Source: a virus
Virus record (IMG/VR): IMGVR_UViG_3300018421_000082
Coordinates: 1 to 36,491 of that record
Direction: 5' to 3' (one strand)
DNA: 36,491 nucleotides
Shown here: positions 23,642 to 30,251 of the stretch, in pieces
Position numbering within the stretch: the first letter of the stretch is position 1
Layout: every line of letters starts with the position of its first letter
Made by a program: the position numbers and the translations under genes
The notes under the pieces: model-generated
Databases searched by the model: none
What the model saw: the letters and a program-made list of their open reading frames with translations, nothing else
What the model was told of the DNA's origin: nothing

Positions 23642-23851
23642 ATGTTTATAGCTCATTATAAATCTGTGTCGTCTTCTGACGAGTTCTATTCGGAAAAAAG
23701 AGATGCGTTAGATTTTCCCACCCAGGTAGAGTACAATAGTGAAAGATATTCGTTGATAAGAACTATACAGGTTTTTACTTCGGCGCAAGAAAAAAGAGTA
23801 TTGGAGACAGCAAAAAACTATGGTATCAAGTGCGGAGTTAGAGTCGATTGA
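23642..23851 (+). CDS. Hypothetical protein (69 aa)
   Basis: It starts after AGGAG (23632-23636). The product is mixed, with a C-terminal helix-strand (SAQEKRVLETAKNYGIKCGVRVD). Its end overlaps the next gene by 32 nt. No family was recognised. Confidence 0.5.
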   Translation: MFIAHYKSVSSSDEFYSEKRDALDFPTQVEYNSERYSLIRTIQVFTSAQEKRVLETAKNYGIKCGVRVD

Positions 23852-24002
23852 TGATTGTATTTGTAGGCTATCTGAAGTTCAGACTTCAATAGAATATTAT
23901 CTTGTAAAGATGAATGAGGATGAAAGAAGTAATTATTCTATTTCCGAGATGCAAGACATGCTGTTAGACTTCCATTCCATTTTAACTAGGGATGCAAAGT
24001 GA
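23820..24002 (+). CDS. Hypothetical acidic protein (60 aa)
   Basis: An acidic two-helix protein (ESIDDCICRLSEVQTSIEYY; SISEMQDMLLDFHSIL). It lies between two genes with overlaps at both ends and leads by GTGA into the RNase H gene. It may be a small partner or anti-factor. Nothing specific is shown. Confidence 0.45.
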   Translation: MVSSAELESIDDCICRLSEVQTSIEYYLVKMNEDERSNYSISEMQDMLLDFHSILTRDAK

Positions 24003-24433
24003 ATATAGAGGTTTTCTGCGATGGCGCCTCAAGAGGCCAAGGGCAAAAGAAGTTCGGTGAAGCTTCTTGTGGTGTTGTCGTTTACAAGAATAGAAAAAAG
24101 ATAGCTCAGTTTGCTAGGGGCTTAGGTCCTAGAACAAATAATGAGGCTGAGTATGAAGCTGTTATAGCTGGGCTTTTGATTTGTTCGATGGCAGATTTGG
24201 TTGATCCAATTATCTACACAGACTCTGCGGTTGTTGCAAATCAGGTAAGTGGTAGATGGCGATGCAAAAACGCTGCCCTTATGCCACTTCTGATGACGGT
24301 TGAAGAGATTAAAGCCGAGTTTAATTTTAGAGTTGTTCAGGTTCCTAGAGCTTTTGTTTGGGAACCTGACGCTTTAGCTAATGAATTTTTAGATCAACTT
24401 CAAGACAGAAAGAAAAGCATTTCTAAGATATAG
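23999..24433 (+). CDS. rnhA: Ribonuclease HI
   Basis: A 144-residue enzyme that cuts RNA in RNA-DNA hybrids and so can remove primers. The four acidic residues of the catalytic centre are in place: D8 (FCDGASRG), E49 (TNNEAEYEAV), D75 (YTDSA) and D124 (EPDALAN). The start is GTG overlapping the previous stop. Its length fits type I RNase H. It fits beside the primase and polymerase in lagging-strand synthesis. Confidence 0.88.
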   Translation: MNIEVFCDGASRGQGQKKFGEASCGVVVYKNRKKIAQFARGLGPRTNNEAEYEAVIAGLLICSMADLVDPIIYTDSAVVANQVSGRWRCKNAALMPLLMTVEEIKAEFNFRVVQVPRAFVWEPDALANEFLDQLQDRKKSISKI

Positions 24434-24443
24434 GTGATATAAT

Positions 24444-25238
24444 ATGCGTGTGAAAAGAGATGGATTCAATCCTAATAAACCAATTATTCTAGGTTTGGCT
24501 GGCAAGGCTGCTACAGGTAAAACGTCTGTTGCTGAGGCTATATCTCCCAAGGCTAGAATTGATGCCATGGCAAATGCTATTGTCTGGGATCACATATTTT
24601 TTGCTCTTCCTTTGTATGAGCTGGCTTCAATTAAAAAGGGTGTTCGTGGTTCTCGTCAAGAGATACGTCAGATGTATGGTATACATGAAACCCTATATAA
24701 TATATTTGGGAACTCACCTATAGGCGACGTTCCTCCATATGATGATATGGCTTCTATGGTTAGAGATATCTACCATTTACCGATAGAGCCAGAGGGTATT
24801 AAACCCCGTTCGTTTTTGCAGAAGGCTGGAGATATTTGTCGAAGCCATGATGGCGAGTGTTTCTGCAAGTGGGCTATAAGAAAAGCTAATGATATGCACC
24901 TGTCTTATATTAGGGGTCTTCCTGAAGATGTTGAAGCTAAGCCTTTTTGTGTTATAGTTTCCGATGTTCGTTTTCTAAATGAAGCTCAGGCAATCCTTAA
25001 TCAAGAAAATGGTGTAGTTGTGTGCTATACTGCATCCGATGACGTTCGTAATGAGCGCATGTTTGCTAGAGATGGTCACTTTATGACTGAGGAGCAGATG
25101 AATCATATTTCTGAAAAACAGACAGATGAGATTTGCGATATTGCAGATCTTGTTATGAACACAGATGAGCTAACCATTAAAGAACAGGCTTCCTTTACTC
25201 TTGACTACATCACTAGCCTGGTTGGTGTTTATGCCTAA
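24444..25238 (+). CDS. Deoxynucleoside monophosphate kinase
   Basis: A 264-residue P-loop kinase that would phosphorylate dNMPs to dNDPs for replication. The phosphate-binding loop is GLAGKAATGKTS (17-28). IVSDVRFLNEAQAI, with a conserved D-x-R-F-x-N-E, is typical of T4 gp1-like dNMP kinases. The lid-like region (RNERMFARDGHFMTEEQ) is basic. It completes the dNTP supply set with nrdJ, thyX and dCMP deaminase. AGGTGAT lies upstream of the ATG. Confidence 0.8.
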   Translation: MRVKRDGFNPNKPIILGLAGKAATGKTSVAEAISPKARIDAMANAIVWDHIFFALPLYELASIKKGVRGSRQEIRQMYGIHETLYNIFGNSPIGDVPPYDDMASMVRDIYHLPIEPEGIKPRSFLQKAGDICRSHDGECFCKWAIRKANDMHLSYIRGLPEDVEAKPFCVIVSDVRFLNEAQAILNQENGVVVCYTASDDVRNERMFARDGHFMTEEQMNHISEKQTDEICDIADLVMNTDELTIKEQASFTLDYITSLVGVYA

Positions 25239-25551
25239 GATAACTCCAACAGCTGGCGAGCAATCAAATAATCCTTCTATTGAACAGGTGGTAGATATTT
25301 TGTCTAGTGAATTAACAGTTTCTAATAACCCGGTTTTTATTTGTGGTGTTAATAGAAAAATAAATATAGGTAACTTCGAAAACATTGATGTTTATGCAGG
25401 TATAACTTTACCTCTTAGCGGTGTTTCTCTAGAGGATAAAGAAGCTTTGCAGGCAGCTGTTGAAGAGGCTGCAGCTTATGGTTTCGGTTTGGTTTCTAAG
25501 GAAACTGGTGAAAGATATTTACTAATTAAAGAGTCACAACAAGGAAGTTGA
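25231..25551 (+). CDS. Hypothetical protein (106 aa)
   Basis: ATG 25231 is used because it overlaps the kinase stop in the usual way; ATG 25201 would add 10 residues. The product looks mixed alpha/beta (VFICGVNRKINIGNFENIDVY, EALQAAVEEAAAYGFGLV), without recognised motif. The spacing before the next gene (1 nt) supports it. Confidence 0.5.
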   Translation: MPKITPTAGEQSNNPSIEQVVDILSSELTVSNNPVFICGVNRKINIGNFENIDVYAGITLPLSGVSLEDKEALQAAVEEAAAYGFGLVSKETGERYLLIKESQQGS

Positions 25552-25552
25552 T

Positions 25553-25915
25553 ATGCTAAATATACTTAAAAAGTTTTTTAGAAACATAGTTCCAAAAGAA
25601 GATAAAAAGTTCACTGTATCTAATGTAGATTTAGGTAAAGATGAAAAGATTGTAGATTCTTGTATTGGACCTATAAGATCTAAAATAGGTGGACATGATC
25701 TCGATGATAATGTTGAGCCAAAAGAGCCTGTATTAGAGGCTTTAGATCCTGTGGTTCCCGAAAAGGCTAGTGAACCTGTTAAGAAGAAGCCTGGTAGACC
25801 AAAGGGCTCGGTAACTAAAAAGAACGCTAATGCCAAGTCGCCAGATGTTAAGCCTGTAGCGAAGAAGACTCCTTCTAAGAAGACTCCTGCAAAGAAGACG
25901 CCTTCTAAAAAATAA
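25553..25915 (+). CDS. AT-hook/histone H1-like basic protein
   Basis: A 120-residue protein starting 1 nt after the previous stop, with AAGGAAG before the ATG. The N-terminus has a short hydrophobic basic helix (LNILKKFFRNIVP). The C-terminal third holds an AT-hook core (KKKPGRPKGS) and lysine-rich KKTPSKK repeats like the tail of histone H1 and bacterial H1-like proteins. It should bind AT-rich DNA in the minor groove and may compact or protect the phage genome. It lies at the end of the unit, before the terminator. Confidence 0.7.
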   Translation: MLNILKKFFRNIVPKEDKKFTVSNVDLGKDEKIVDSCIGPIRSKIGGHDLDDNVEPKEPVLEALDPVVPEKASEPVKKKPGRPKGSVTKKNANAKSPDVKPVAKKTPSKKTPAKKTPSKK

Positions 25916-25942
25916 AGTTTTTCTGCATATTATGCGGCTTTT

Positions 25943-25970
25943 AGAGAGGCTAACCCCTCTCTTTTTGCTT
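25943..25970 (+). terminator. Rho-independent terminator after the AT-hook gene
   Basis: AGAGAGG (25943-25949) pairs perfectly with CCTCTCT (25956-25962) around CTAACC, followed by TTTTGCTTT. It separates the sigma-factor unit from the basic-protein cassette. Confidence 0.8.
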
Positions 25971-25974
25971 TTAT

Positions 25975-25990
25975 GTAATTACTATAATAA
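25975..25990 (+). promoter_or_regulatory. Candidate promoter with TTACTAT and TATAAT
   Basis: GTAATTACTATAATAA contains the recurring TTACTAT and a perfect TATAAT (25983-25988). It lies between a terminator and the first small-basic-protein gene at 26015. No good -35 box at 17 nt is present, so it may be read by the phage sigma-like factor. Inference. Confidence 0.4.
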
Positions 25991-26014
25991 TAATCCATTT
26001 GAAAGGATTTTGAT

Positions 26015-26167
26015 ATGGCCGATAAAAAAGGTTTCGGTATGAGAACTAGTACCGATAATAATCACTATAAGCTTTTAAAAGATTCTACTATGAATGTTCA
26101 GGATCTTCCTAGAAAAGGCGGAGAGTATTCTGGTCATTGGAAGAAGGCTCCTAAGAAGAAGAAGTAA
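26015..26167 (+). CDS. Small basic protein with Lys tail (50 aa)
   Basis: ATG 26015 after GAAAGG; the frame runs to TAA 26167. The 50-residue product has a Lys/Gly/His-rich composition and ends in HWKKAPKKKK. It is the first of a series of tiny lysine-tailed proteins, each likely DNA-binding or virion-associated. There is no recognised family. The AAGAAGAAG stretch coding the tail is also a purine-rich site just before the next start. Confidence 0.6.
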   Translation: MADKKGFGMRTSTDNNHYKLLKDSTMNVQDLPRKGGEYSGHWKKAPKKKK

Positions 26168-26169
26168 GT

Positions 26170-26298
26170 ATGGCTATTAAAAAGCTTATTTACATTAGTG
26201 GACCTCGTATGGGAACTAACAACCAGAAGTCTAATGGTCCTGTACTGCCCTACAAAACTAAGAAGAAAAAGAAAAAAAGGAAGCGAAATGGCAAGTAA
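26170..26298 (+). CDS. Small basic protein with Lys/Arg tail (42 aa)
   Basis: ATG 26170, 2 nt after the previous stop. The 42-residue product ends in a run of Lys and Arg (TKKKKKKRKRNGK). The AAAAAAAGGAAG that codes the tail is followed by the next ATG (26288) at ribosome-binding spacing, so the tail codons probably double as the next gene's ribosome-binding site. No family was recognised. Confidence 0.55.
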   Translation: MAIKKLIYISGPRMGTNNQKSNGPVLPYKTKKKKKKRKRNGK

Positions 26299-26575
26299 AA
26301 AGGATCCAAGGCTAGAAAGGGCGGGAGTTTCTGGGTACAATAAGCCCAAAAGAACACCTAATCATCCCACCAAGTCTCACGTTGTTGTTGCCAAAGAAGG
26401 CAGTAAGGTGAAGACTATTCGCTTCGGTCAACAGGGTGTCAAGGGTTCACCTAAAAAGAAGGGTGAGTCTTCTTCGTATGCAGCAAGACGGAGGTCTTTT
26501 AAGGCGCGTCATGCAAGTAATATTAAAAAGGGCAAGATGTCTGCCGCCTATTGGGCAGATCGTGTTAAGTGGTGA
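26288..26575 (+). CDS. Small basic phage protein (95 aa), widespread-looking family
   Basis: ATG 26288 is chosen because AAGGAAG lies just upstream; the frame is open further upstream. The product reads LERAGVSGYNKPKRTPNHPTKS, VKTIRFGQQGVKG, and ends RHASNIKKGKMSAAYWADRVKW. I recall very similar proteins in many environmental phages, but with no established function that I know of. It is strongly basic and could bind DNA or the capsid interior. It may be a virion protein. Confidence 0.65.
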   Translation: MASKKDPRLERAGVSGYNKPKRTPNHPTKSHVVVAKEGSKVKTIRFGQQGVKGSPKKKGESSSYAARRRSFKARHASNIKKGKMSAAYWADRVKW

Positions 26576-26580
26576 TTTAG

Positions 26581-26886
26581 ATGGAAGCCATTGTTGTTGC
26601 CGCCATTGCTGCCGTGGGTACTGTTTTGGCAGCTCTTGCTCAAAGTAATCGTAAGCAGATTAAAGAATCTCGTGTAGAAAATCGCGATGATCATAATAGG
26701 GTTGCCGGTCTTTTGAGTAACGTTAAAGATGAGCTTTTAAACCTTCATCATAAGATTGATCATGTGGATGAGCAGGTTGATAAAGTTGAGGGGCAGATGC
26801 ATGATCATATGATGTGGCATTATGAGAAGTCTGATCCAACACCTGCGAAAAAAACTAGAGCAAGAAAAGGCCCAAACGGTGCATAA
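26581..26886 (+). CDS. Membrane-anchored coiled-coil protein
   Basis: A 101-residue protein with an N-terminal membrane helix (EAIVVAAIAAVGTVLAALAQ), then basic and helical segments with heptad-like Leu/His/Val (LLNLHHKIDHVDEQVDKVEG) and a Lys/Arg tail. The one-helix-plus-coiled-coil layout is that of DUF2746-like phage membrane proteins. It lies just before the endolysin region and may assist lysis or spanin-like functions. No lipobox is seen. Confidence 0.6.
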   Translation: MEAIVVAAIAAVGTVLAALAQSNRKQIKESRVENRDDHNRVAGLLSNVKDELLNLHHKIDHVDEQVDKVEGQMHDHMMWHYEKSDPTPAKKTRARKGPNGA

Positions 26887-27049
26887 GCCGGGCTGTGGTT
26901 GTACGGCTTGTACGATGAGGAAGACATCAGATATGAAAAAGAAAGAAAAGTTTTCTATCATAACTGTTTATGATAAGGACCCAGATAATAAGAATAGCGC
27001 TTATTGGGGTATGGGCATAAATAAGAAGAGAAAAAAAGGAAAGAAATAA
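26879..27049 (+). CDS. Small basic protein with CxCxxC and Lys tail
   Basis: GTG 26879 overlaps the previous stop and has AAAAGG 8 nt upstream, giving 56 residues; ATG 26915 (44 residues) is an alternative. The N-terminus HKPGCGCTACT holds three close cysteines that might bind metal. The middle YDKDPDNKNSAYWGMG is followed by a KKRKKGKK tail. Function is unknown. Confidence 0.5.
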   Translation: MHKPGCGCTACTMRKTSDMKKKEKFSIITVYDKDPDNKNSAYWGMGINKKRKKGKK

Positions 27050-27050
27050 C

Positions 27051-27206
27051 ATGGCTAAAATGACAAGAAAATCTACCAAAAAAGCTGCACCAAAGAAAAA
27101 TGCAGCCAAGAAAGATGACATGGGTGGTTTAACTGCCGCACAAAAGAAGCTTCCTCCTGCACTCCGTGCAGCTATCATGAAAAGAAAAAAGAAAAACGGT
27201 AAGTAA
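27051..27206 (+). CDS. Small basic protein with Lys tail (51 aa)
   Basis: ATG 27051 follows AAAGGAAAG, which codes the tail of the preceding gene. The 51-residue product is rich in Lys and Ala, with KKAAPKKNAAKKDD and a LPPALRAAIMKRKKKNGK end. It may bind DNA or RNA by charge. TAATG couples it to the next gene. Confidence 0.6.
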   Translation: MAKMTRKSTKKAAPKKNAAKKDDMGGLTAAQKKLPPALRAAIMKRKKKNGK

Positions 27207-27415
27207 TGGCTACTAAGAAGAATGATAAAAAGTGGATTCAGGGAGCAATTAAAAGACCTGGAGCTTTTACCGCTAAAGCTAAGAGAAGAAACATGACGGT
27301 GGCTCAGTTTGCTCGAGCGGTAAAAAAGAATCCCACTAGGTATGATGCGACAACTAGGCGGCAAGCAAACCTTGCTGTTACGCTGCGTAAGATTTCTAAG
27401 AAAAAAAAGAAGTGA
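27206..27415 (+). CDS. Small basic protein (69 aa), family widespread in phages
   Basis: The product reads KKWIQGAIKRPGAFTAKAKR, then MTVAQFARAVKKN, TTRRQANLAVTLRKI and a KKKKK tail. I recall this WIQ-AIKxPGAFTxKAK pattern from many phage and large-virus proteins of unknown function. It is likely helical and DNA- or capsid-associated. It is preceded by a TAATG overlap and followed by the endolysin 15 nt later. Confidence 0.65.
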   Translation: MATKKNDKKWIQGAIKRPGAFTAKAKRRNMTVAQFARAVKKNPTRYDATTRRQANLAVTLRKISKKKKK

Positions 27416-27430
27416 TTAAGGAGTATAATT

Positions 27431-28414
27431 ATGGGTAGACCATATACAGGTTTTGATCAAATTTCCGGCGGTAAAAGAGCCGGATTTGAAACGTTTATTG
27501 ATCTTTTAGAGGCACATTTTGGCCTGTGGAACAATGGAACATATGGTGTCCGTAAGAAGAGGGGTAAGTCTTCTTACTCTGTTCATGCTACTGGTCGTGC
27601 CGGTGACTTAAGCTGGAGAGGTGCCCCTTATCGTGGCCCCGGTAACTACGATGCCGCAGTTCGCATGATGGACTTTTTAGCTACCCATGCTGATGAGCTT
27701 CATGTTGAAGCTATCTTCGATTATTATCCTGGTCCTTTTGGTCGCGGATGGAAGTGTGATCGTGGTGGCTGGCAAGTCTATTCTAAGAGAGCTTTCAGTG
27801 GTGCTCCTGGAGGAGACTGGGTCCATGTCGAGGTCAGCAATGCTAAGGCTGATGATCCCCAGTATTACATTGATACGATGAAGCGTCTTCTTGGCGATTC
27901 TCCCGTAGCAGTTAAGCCTTCTGCTGCTGCACCTCCTCCCCCTGCTCCTCCAAACAAGAAGCCTTGGCTTACTCGTGGTTCGAAGGGTGATGATGTTAAG
28001 GAGATGCAGGCTATTGTTGGTGCTGAGCCGGTAGATGGCGACTTTGGACGTAAGACCGAGGAGGCGGTTAAGGCCTGGCAGGCTAAGCACGATCAGCATG
28101 TTGATGGCATTTGGGGGCCCGGTTCGGCAAAACATGTTAAAGAAAACTGTGACCATGAGACTACGCCTCCAGCTGATAATGCTGATCCTGATACAGCAGC
28201 AGAGGAAGCTCCAAAGTATCCTGGGCATTCTGTTGCTCGTGGTCACGAACACGCTGATGAAGTTAAGCTTATTCAAGCTAAGGTTGGCGCTAAGCCCGAT
28301 GGTGATTTTGGTCCTGCTACCGAAAGAGCCGTTAAAGCGTGGCAGAAGGCTAATGGTAGATTGGCTGATGGTATTGTTGGCCCCAAGACATGGGAGGCAA
28401 TGTTCGGCTCATGA
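27431..28414 (+). CDS. Endolysin: M15-like peptidase with two peptidoglycan-binding domains
   Basis: A 327-residue lysis enzyme. Residues 1-155 form a zinc peptidase domain with SxHxxGxAxD (SVHATGRAGD, H52, D59) and GGDWVHVEV (H132), the layout of D,D-carboxypeptidase/M15-type enzymes. A Pro-rich linker (about 162-176) is followed by two peptidoglycan-binding repeats (about 180-238 and 265-327), each with a Gly-Asp-Phe-Gly turn (DGDFG) and an AVKAWQ helix. AAGGAG is upstream of the ATG, and codons are C/G-rich. It cuts host peptidoglycan after the holin acts. Cleavage specificity is not certain. Confidence 0.82.
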   Translation: MGRPYTGFDQISGGKRAGFETFIDLLEAHFGLWNNGTYGVRKKRGKSSYSVHATGRAGDLSWRGAPYRGPGNYDAAVRMMDFLATHADELHVEAIFDYYPGPFGRGWKCDRGGWQVYSKRAFSGAPGGDWVHVEVSNAKADDPQYYIDTMKRLLGDSPVAVKPSAAAPPPPAPPNKKPWLTRGSKGDDVKEMQAIVGAEPVDGDFGRKTEEAVKAWQAKHDQHVDGIWGPGSAKHVKENCDHETTPPADNADPDTAAEEAPKYPGHSVARGHEHADEVKLIQAKVGAKPDGDFGPATERAVKAWQKANGRLADGIVGPKTWEAMFGS

Positions 28415-28428
28415 AAGAGGAGAAGGAT

Positions 28429-28653
28429 ATGAAAGAGAAAACCATGTACGTCCTTGCTGTTGGAGTTATGCTGGCGATTCTCTTCGCCATTGTCGGTGAC
28501 TATCTGGTCGCCGCTATTGAGACTCAGACGACTGGCGAGGCCGTTGAGGTTTCGTCTGACGTGATGACGCTCGTGCAGACTGCTCTGGGCGGCGTCATTG
28601 GCATCATCGGTGGTTACTTCGGCGCTAAGGGCATGAAGAAAGACGATGATTGA
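28429..28653 (+). CDS. Holin-like two-helix membrane protein
   Basis: Starting at ATG 28429 (AGGAGAAGG upstream; ATG 28411 is an alternative overlapping the endolysin stop) it encodes 74 residues with two hydrophobic helices (MYVLAVGVMLAILFAIVGDY; VQTALGGVIGIIGGYFGAKG), a Thr/Glu-rich loop and a charged KKDDD tail, the usual holin charge layout. The overlap with the endolysin supports a lysis role. The r1t holin at 3365 is another candidate, so the phage may use two. Confidence 0.7.
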   Translation: MKEKTMYVLAVGVMLAILFAIVGDYLVAAIETQTTGEAVEVSSDVMTLVQTALGGVIGIIGGYFGAKGMKKDDD

Positions 28654-28853
28654 TGACTAGGCAAAATAAGCCTACTAACCCTAAGCTTTGGAGTCAGGCT
28701 AAGTCTATGGCTCGGTCAAAGTTTACTGTATACCCTTCTGCCTATGCGAATGCTTGGGCTGTAAGATGGTATAATAAGAGGGGGGGCGGTTGGAGAACTG
28801 TCAGTGCTACAAATCCAAGAGGCAAGAAAAAGTCCACTAGAAAGAAAAAGTAA
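28653..28853 (+). CDS. Small basic protein (66 aa), family widespread in phages
   Basis: ATG 28653 overlaps the stop of the holin-like gene (TGATG). The product reads NPKLWSQAKSMARSKFTVYP, SAYANAWAVRWYNKRGGGW and a TRKKK tail. I recall this YPSAYANAWAVRWY pattern from many environmental phages and some large viruses, without an established function that I know of. It is strongly basic. Overlap TAATG leads to the next gene. Confidence 0.65.
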   Translation: MTRQNKPTNPKLWSQAKSMARSKFTVYPSAYANAWAVRWYNKRGGGWRTVSATNPRGKKKSTRKKK

Positions 28854-29131
28854 TGGCTGGACCTAAGGGCGTTGGTTTAACTAAATGGTTTGATCAAAAA
28901 TGGGTTAATATTGGCGCACCTAAAAAGAATGGTAAGTGGCAAAAATGCGGTACCTCGGGTAAGGGTGGAGGCTATGCTAAGTGTGTCCCTGTGGCTAAGG
29001 CTAACTCTATGTCTAAGTCTCAAAGGCGTAGCGCAGTCCAAAGGAAAAGAGCTAGCGGTACTCCTACTAAAGGAAAAAAGGGGCAAAAGCCTAAGAACGT
29101 TTCTACTTATAAAAAGAAGAAGAAAAGATAA
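28853..29131 (+). CDS. Basic protein (92 aa), DUF5872-like
   Basis: A 92-residue basic protein: KWFDQKWVNIGAPKKNGKWQ, KCGTSGKGGGYAKCVPVAKA, then a Lys/Arg tail ending KKKKKR. It has two cysteines (KCG...AKC) and resembles what I recall as the DUF5872-type family in phages; the name is tentative. It is followed by another small gene. DNA binding or capsid association is plausible by charge alone. Confidence 0.65.
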   Translation: MAGPKGVGLTKWFDQKWVNIGAPKKNGKWQKCGTSGKGGGYAKCVPVAKANSMSKSQRRSAVQRKRASGTPTKGKKGQKPKNVSTYKKKKKR

Positions 29132-29143
29132 GATTCTTTTAAT

Positions 29144-29350
29144 ATGCAGCAAAATGACTTTGATGGATTCATGCCTGCTTTGCATGATGTCGAGTTGACC
29201 GAAAAGACTTCTATGATAACTACAGAGGGAGATCTTATAGACGGTCATATTATTAAGCTGTCTTTGGGTGATGACAGTCACGTCATTTGTTCTGCTACTG
29301 TAGATCAGCTTCAGAAATTATTTTTTCTCCTATTGAAGACACTTGGTTGA
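29144..29350 (+). CDS. Hypothetical protein (68 aa)
   Basis: A mixed alpha/beta protein (VELTEKTSMITTEGDLIDGH, IIKLSLGDDSHVICSATVDQ, LQKLFFLLLKTLG). The N-terminal half looks beta-rich and the C-terminus is a hydrophobic helix. It has no recognised family. Its end lies just before the tRNA promoter. Confidence 0.45.
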   Translation: MQQNDFDGFMPALHDVELTEKTSMITTEGDLIDGHIIKLSLGDDSHVICSATVDQLQKLFFLLLKTLG

Positions 29351-29363
29351 TTTGTGCTATACT
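29333..29363 (+). promoter_or_regulatory. Candidate promoter for the tRNA gene
   Basis: TTGAAG (29333-29338), 19-nt spacer and TGCTATACT (extended -10 with TATACT at 29358-29363), 15 nt before the tRNA gene. The same GTGCTATA string is seen at 3595. The long spacer is partly offset by the extended -10. Inference. Confidence 0.45.
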
Positions 29364-29378
29364 ATTGCCGTGTATATA

Positions 29379-29468
29379 GGAGAGGTGCCAGAGCGGCCGA
29401 ATGGGGCGCCCTGCTAAGGCGTTGATCATGCAAATGATCCGTGGGTTCAAATCCCACCCTCTCCGCCA
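29379..29468 (+). tRNA. tRNA-Ser (anticodon GCU)
   Basis: The acceptor stem pairs GGAGAGG (29379-29385) with CCTCTCC (29458-29464), followed by the discriminator G and an encoded CCA. The anticodon loop is CTGCTAA with anticodon GCT, reading the Ser codons AGC and AGU. A long variable arm (TTGATCATGCAAATGATCC) and the T-arm GTGGG-TTCAAAT-CCCAC are present. AGT codons are common in the phage genes. Confidence 0.9.
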
Positions 29469-29488
29469 ACAAAAGTTAGGTATTACAT

Positions 29489-30244
29489 ATGGCTAAAATA
29501 TTATACTACGATATAGAGACGGCACCTAATCTGAGTTATGTTTGGGGTCAGTACGAACAAAATGTTATTGATCATGAACGTGAATGGTATATGTTGTGTA
29601 TCTCTTATCGTTGGGAGCATGAGAATAAATCACATGTTTGCTCTCTAATTGATTTTCATGATGCGTATAAGAAAGATCCGGAAAATGACTATCATGTAGT
29701 TAAGAAGTTGTGGGATCTTATTGATGAAGCTGATATCATTATTGCTCACAATGGTGATCGTTTCGATATGCGTAAAGCTAATGCTAGATTTGTTTATCAT
29801 GGTTTTGGTCCAACGTCTCCCACTAAGCAGATAGATACCTTAAAGGTAGCCAGAAGATATTTCATGTTTAATTCTAATAAGCTTGATCATCTTGGTGAGC
29901 ATCTGGGTATTGGTAGAAAGGTTTCTACTGGCGGTTTTGAAACATGGGCCGGCTGCATGAGAGGTGACGATAAGTCATGGAAGATTATGATTAAGTACGC
30001 TAAGCAAGATGTTGATCTTCTTCGTGATGTTTACATGAAGCTTCGTCCTTGGATGACAAATCATCCTAATCTTAATGTTTATGATGGTGGATGTAATTGT
30101 CCTACTTGTGGTTCCTCTAGTTTGCAACGTCGTGGTCAAAGATATACTCAGGTTGCTACGTACCAGCAGTGGTATTGTAATGACTGCGGTGCTTGGTCTA
30201 GAACTCGTTTGATGGATGAAGTTGAGCGTCCAGGTATAGTGTAG
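29489..30244 (+). CDS. DnaQ-like DEDDy 3'-5' exonuclease with zinc ribbon
   Basis: A 251-residue exonuclease likely to proofread for the separate DnaE-type polymerase. Catalytic acids: D8 and E10 (YYDIET), D93 (AHNGDRFD) and D174 with Y170 (YAKQDVDLL), the Y-x3-D form of the DEDDy class. A C-terminal zinc ribbon (C204, C207, C230, C233: CNCPTCGSS...YCNDCGAWS) is an added feature. It follows the tRNA by 20 nt and may share its promoter. Confidence 0.85.
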   Translation: MAKILYYDIETAPNLSYVWGQYEQNVIDHEREWYMLCISYRWEHENKSHVCSLIDFHDAYKKDPENDYHVVKKLWDLIDEADIIIAHNGDRFDMRKANARFVYHGFGPTSPTKQIDTLKVARRYFMFNSNKLDHLGEHLGIGRKVSTGGFETWAGCMRGDDKSWKIMIKYAKQDVDLLRDVYMKLRPWMTNHPNLNVYDGGCNCPTCGSSSLQRRGQRYTQVATYQQWYCNDCGAWSRTRLMDEVERPGIV

Positions 30245-30251
30245 TCATATT

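Noticed and set aside
26198-26287. An upstream start for the 26288 gene.
   Set aside because: It would overlap the 42-aa gene almost entirely and lacks a ribosome-binding site, whereas AAGGAAG precedes ATG 26288.
26927-27364. A 145-codon minus-strand frame over the lysine-rich cassette.
   Set aside because: Lysine codons (AAG/AAA) read in reverse give long Phe/Leu-rich open frames that mimic membrane proteins; the + strand genes have spacing and ribosome-binding sites.
27677-28276. A 199-codon open frame on the minus strand inside the endolysin gene.
   Set aside because: It is antisense to a well-supported enzyme with clear peptidase and peptidoglycan-binding motifs; its composition looks like a reverse-strand shadow of GC-rich coding DNA and no ribosome-binding site was seen.
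28035-28499. A 154-codon + strand frame overlapping the endolysin C-terminus and the holin-like gene.
   Set aside because: It is another frame of two supported genes, with low-complexity Arg/Leu composition and no family features.
28877-29281. A 134-codon minus-strand frame.
   Set aside because: It is antisense to the basic protein at 28853 and the gene at 29144; same shadow effect.
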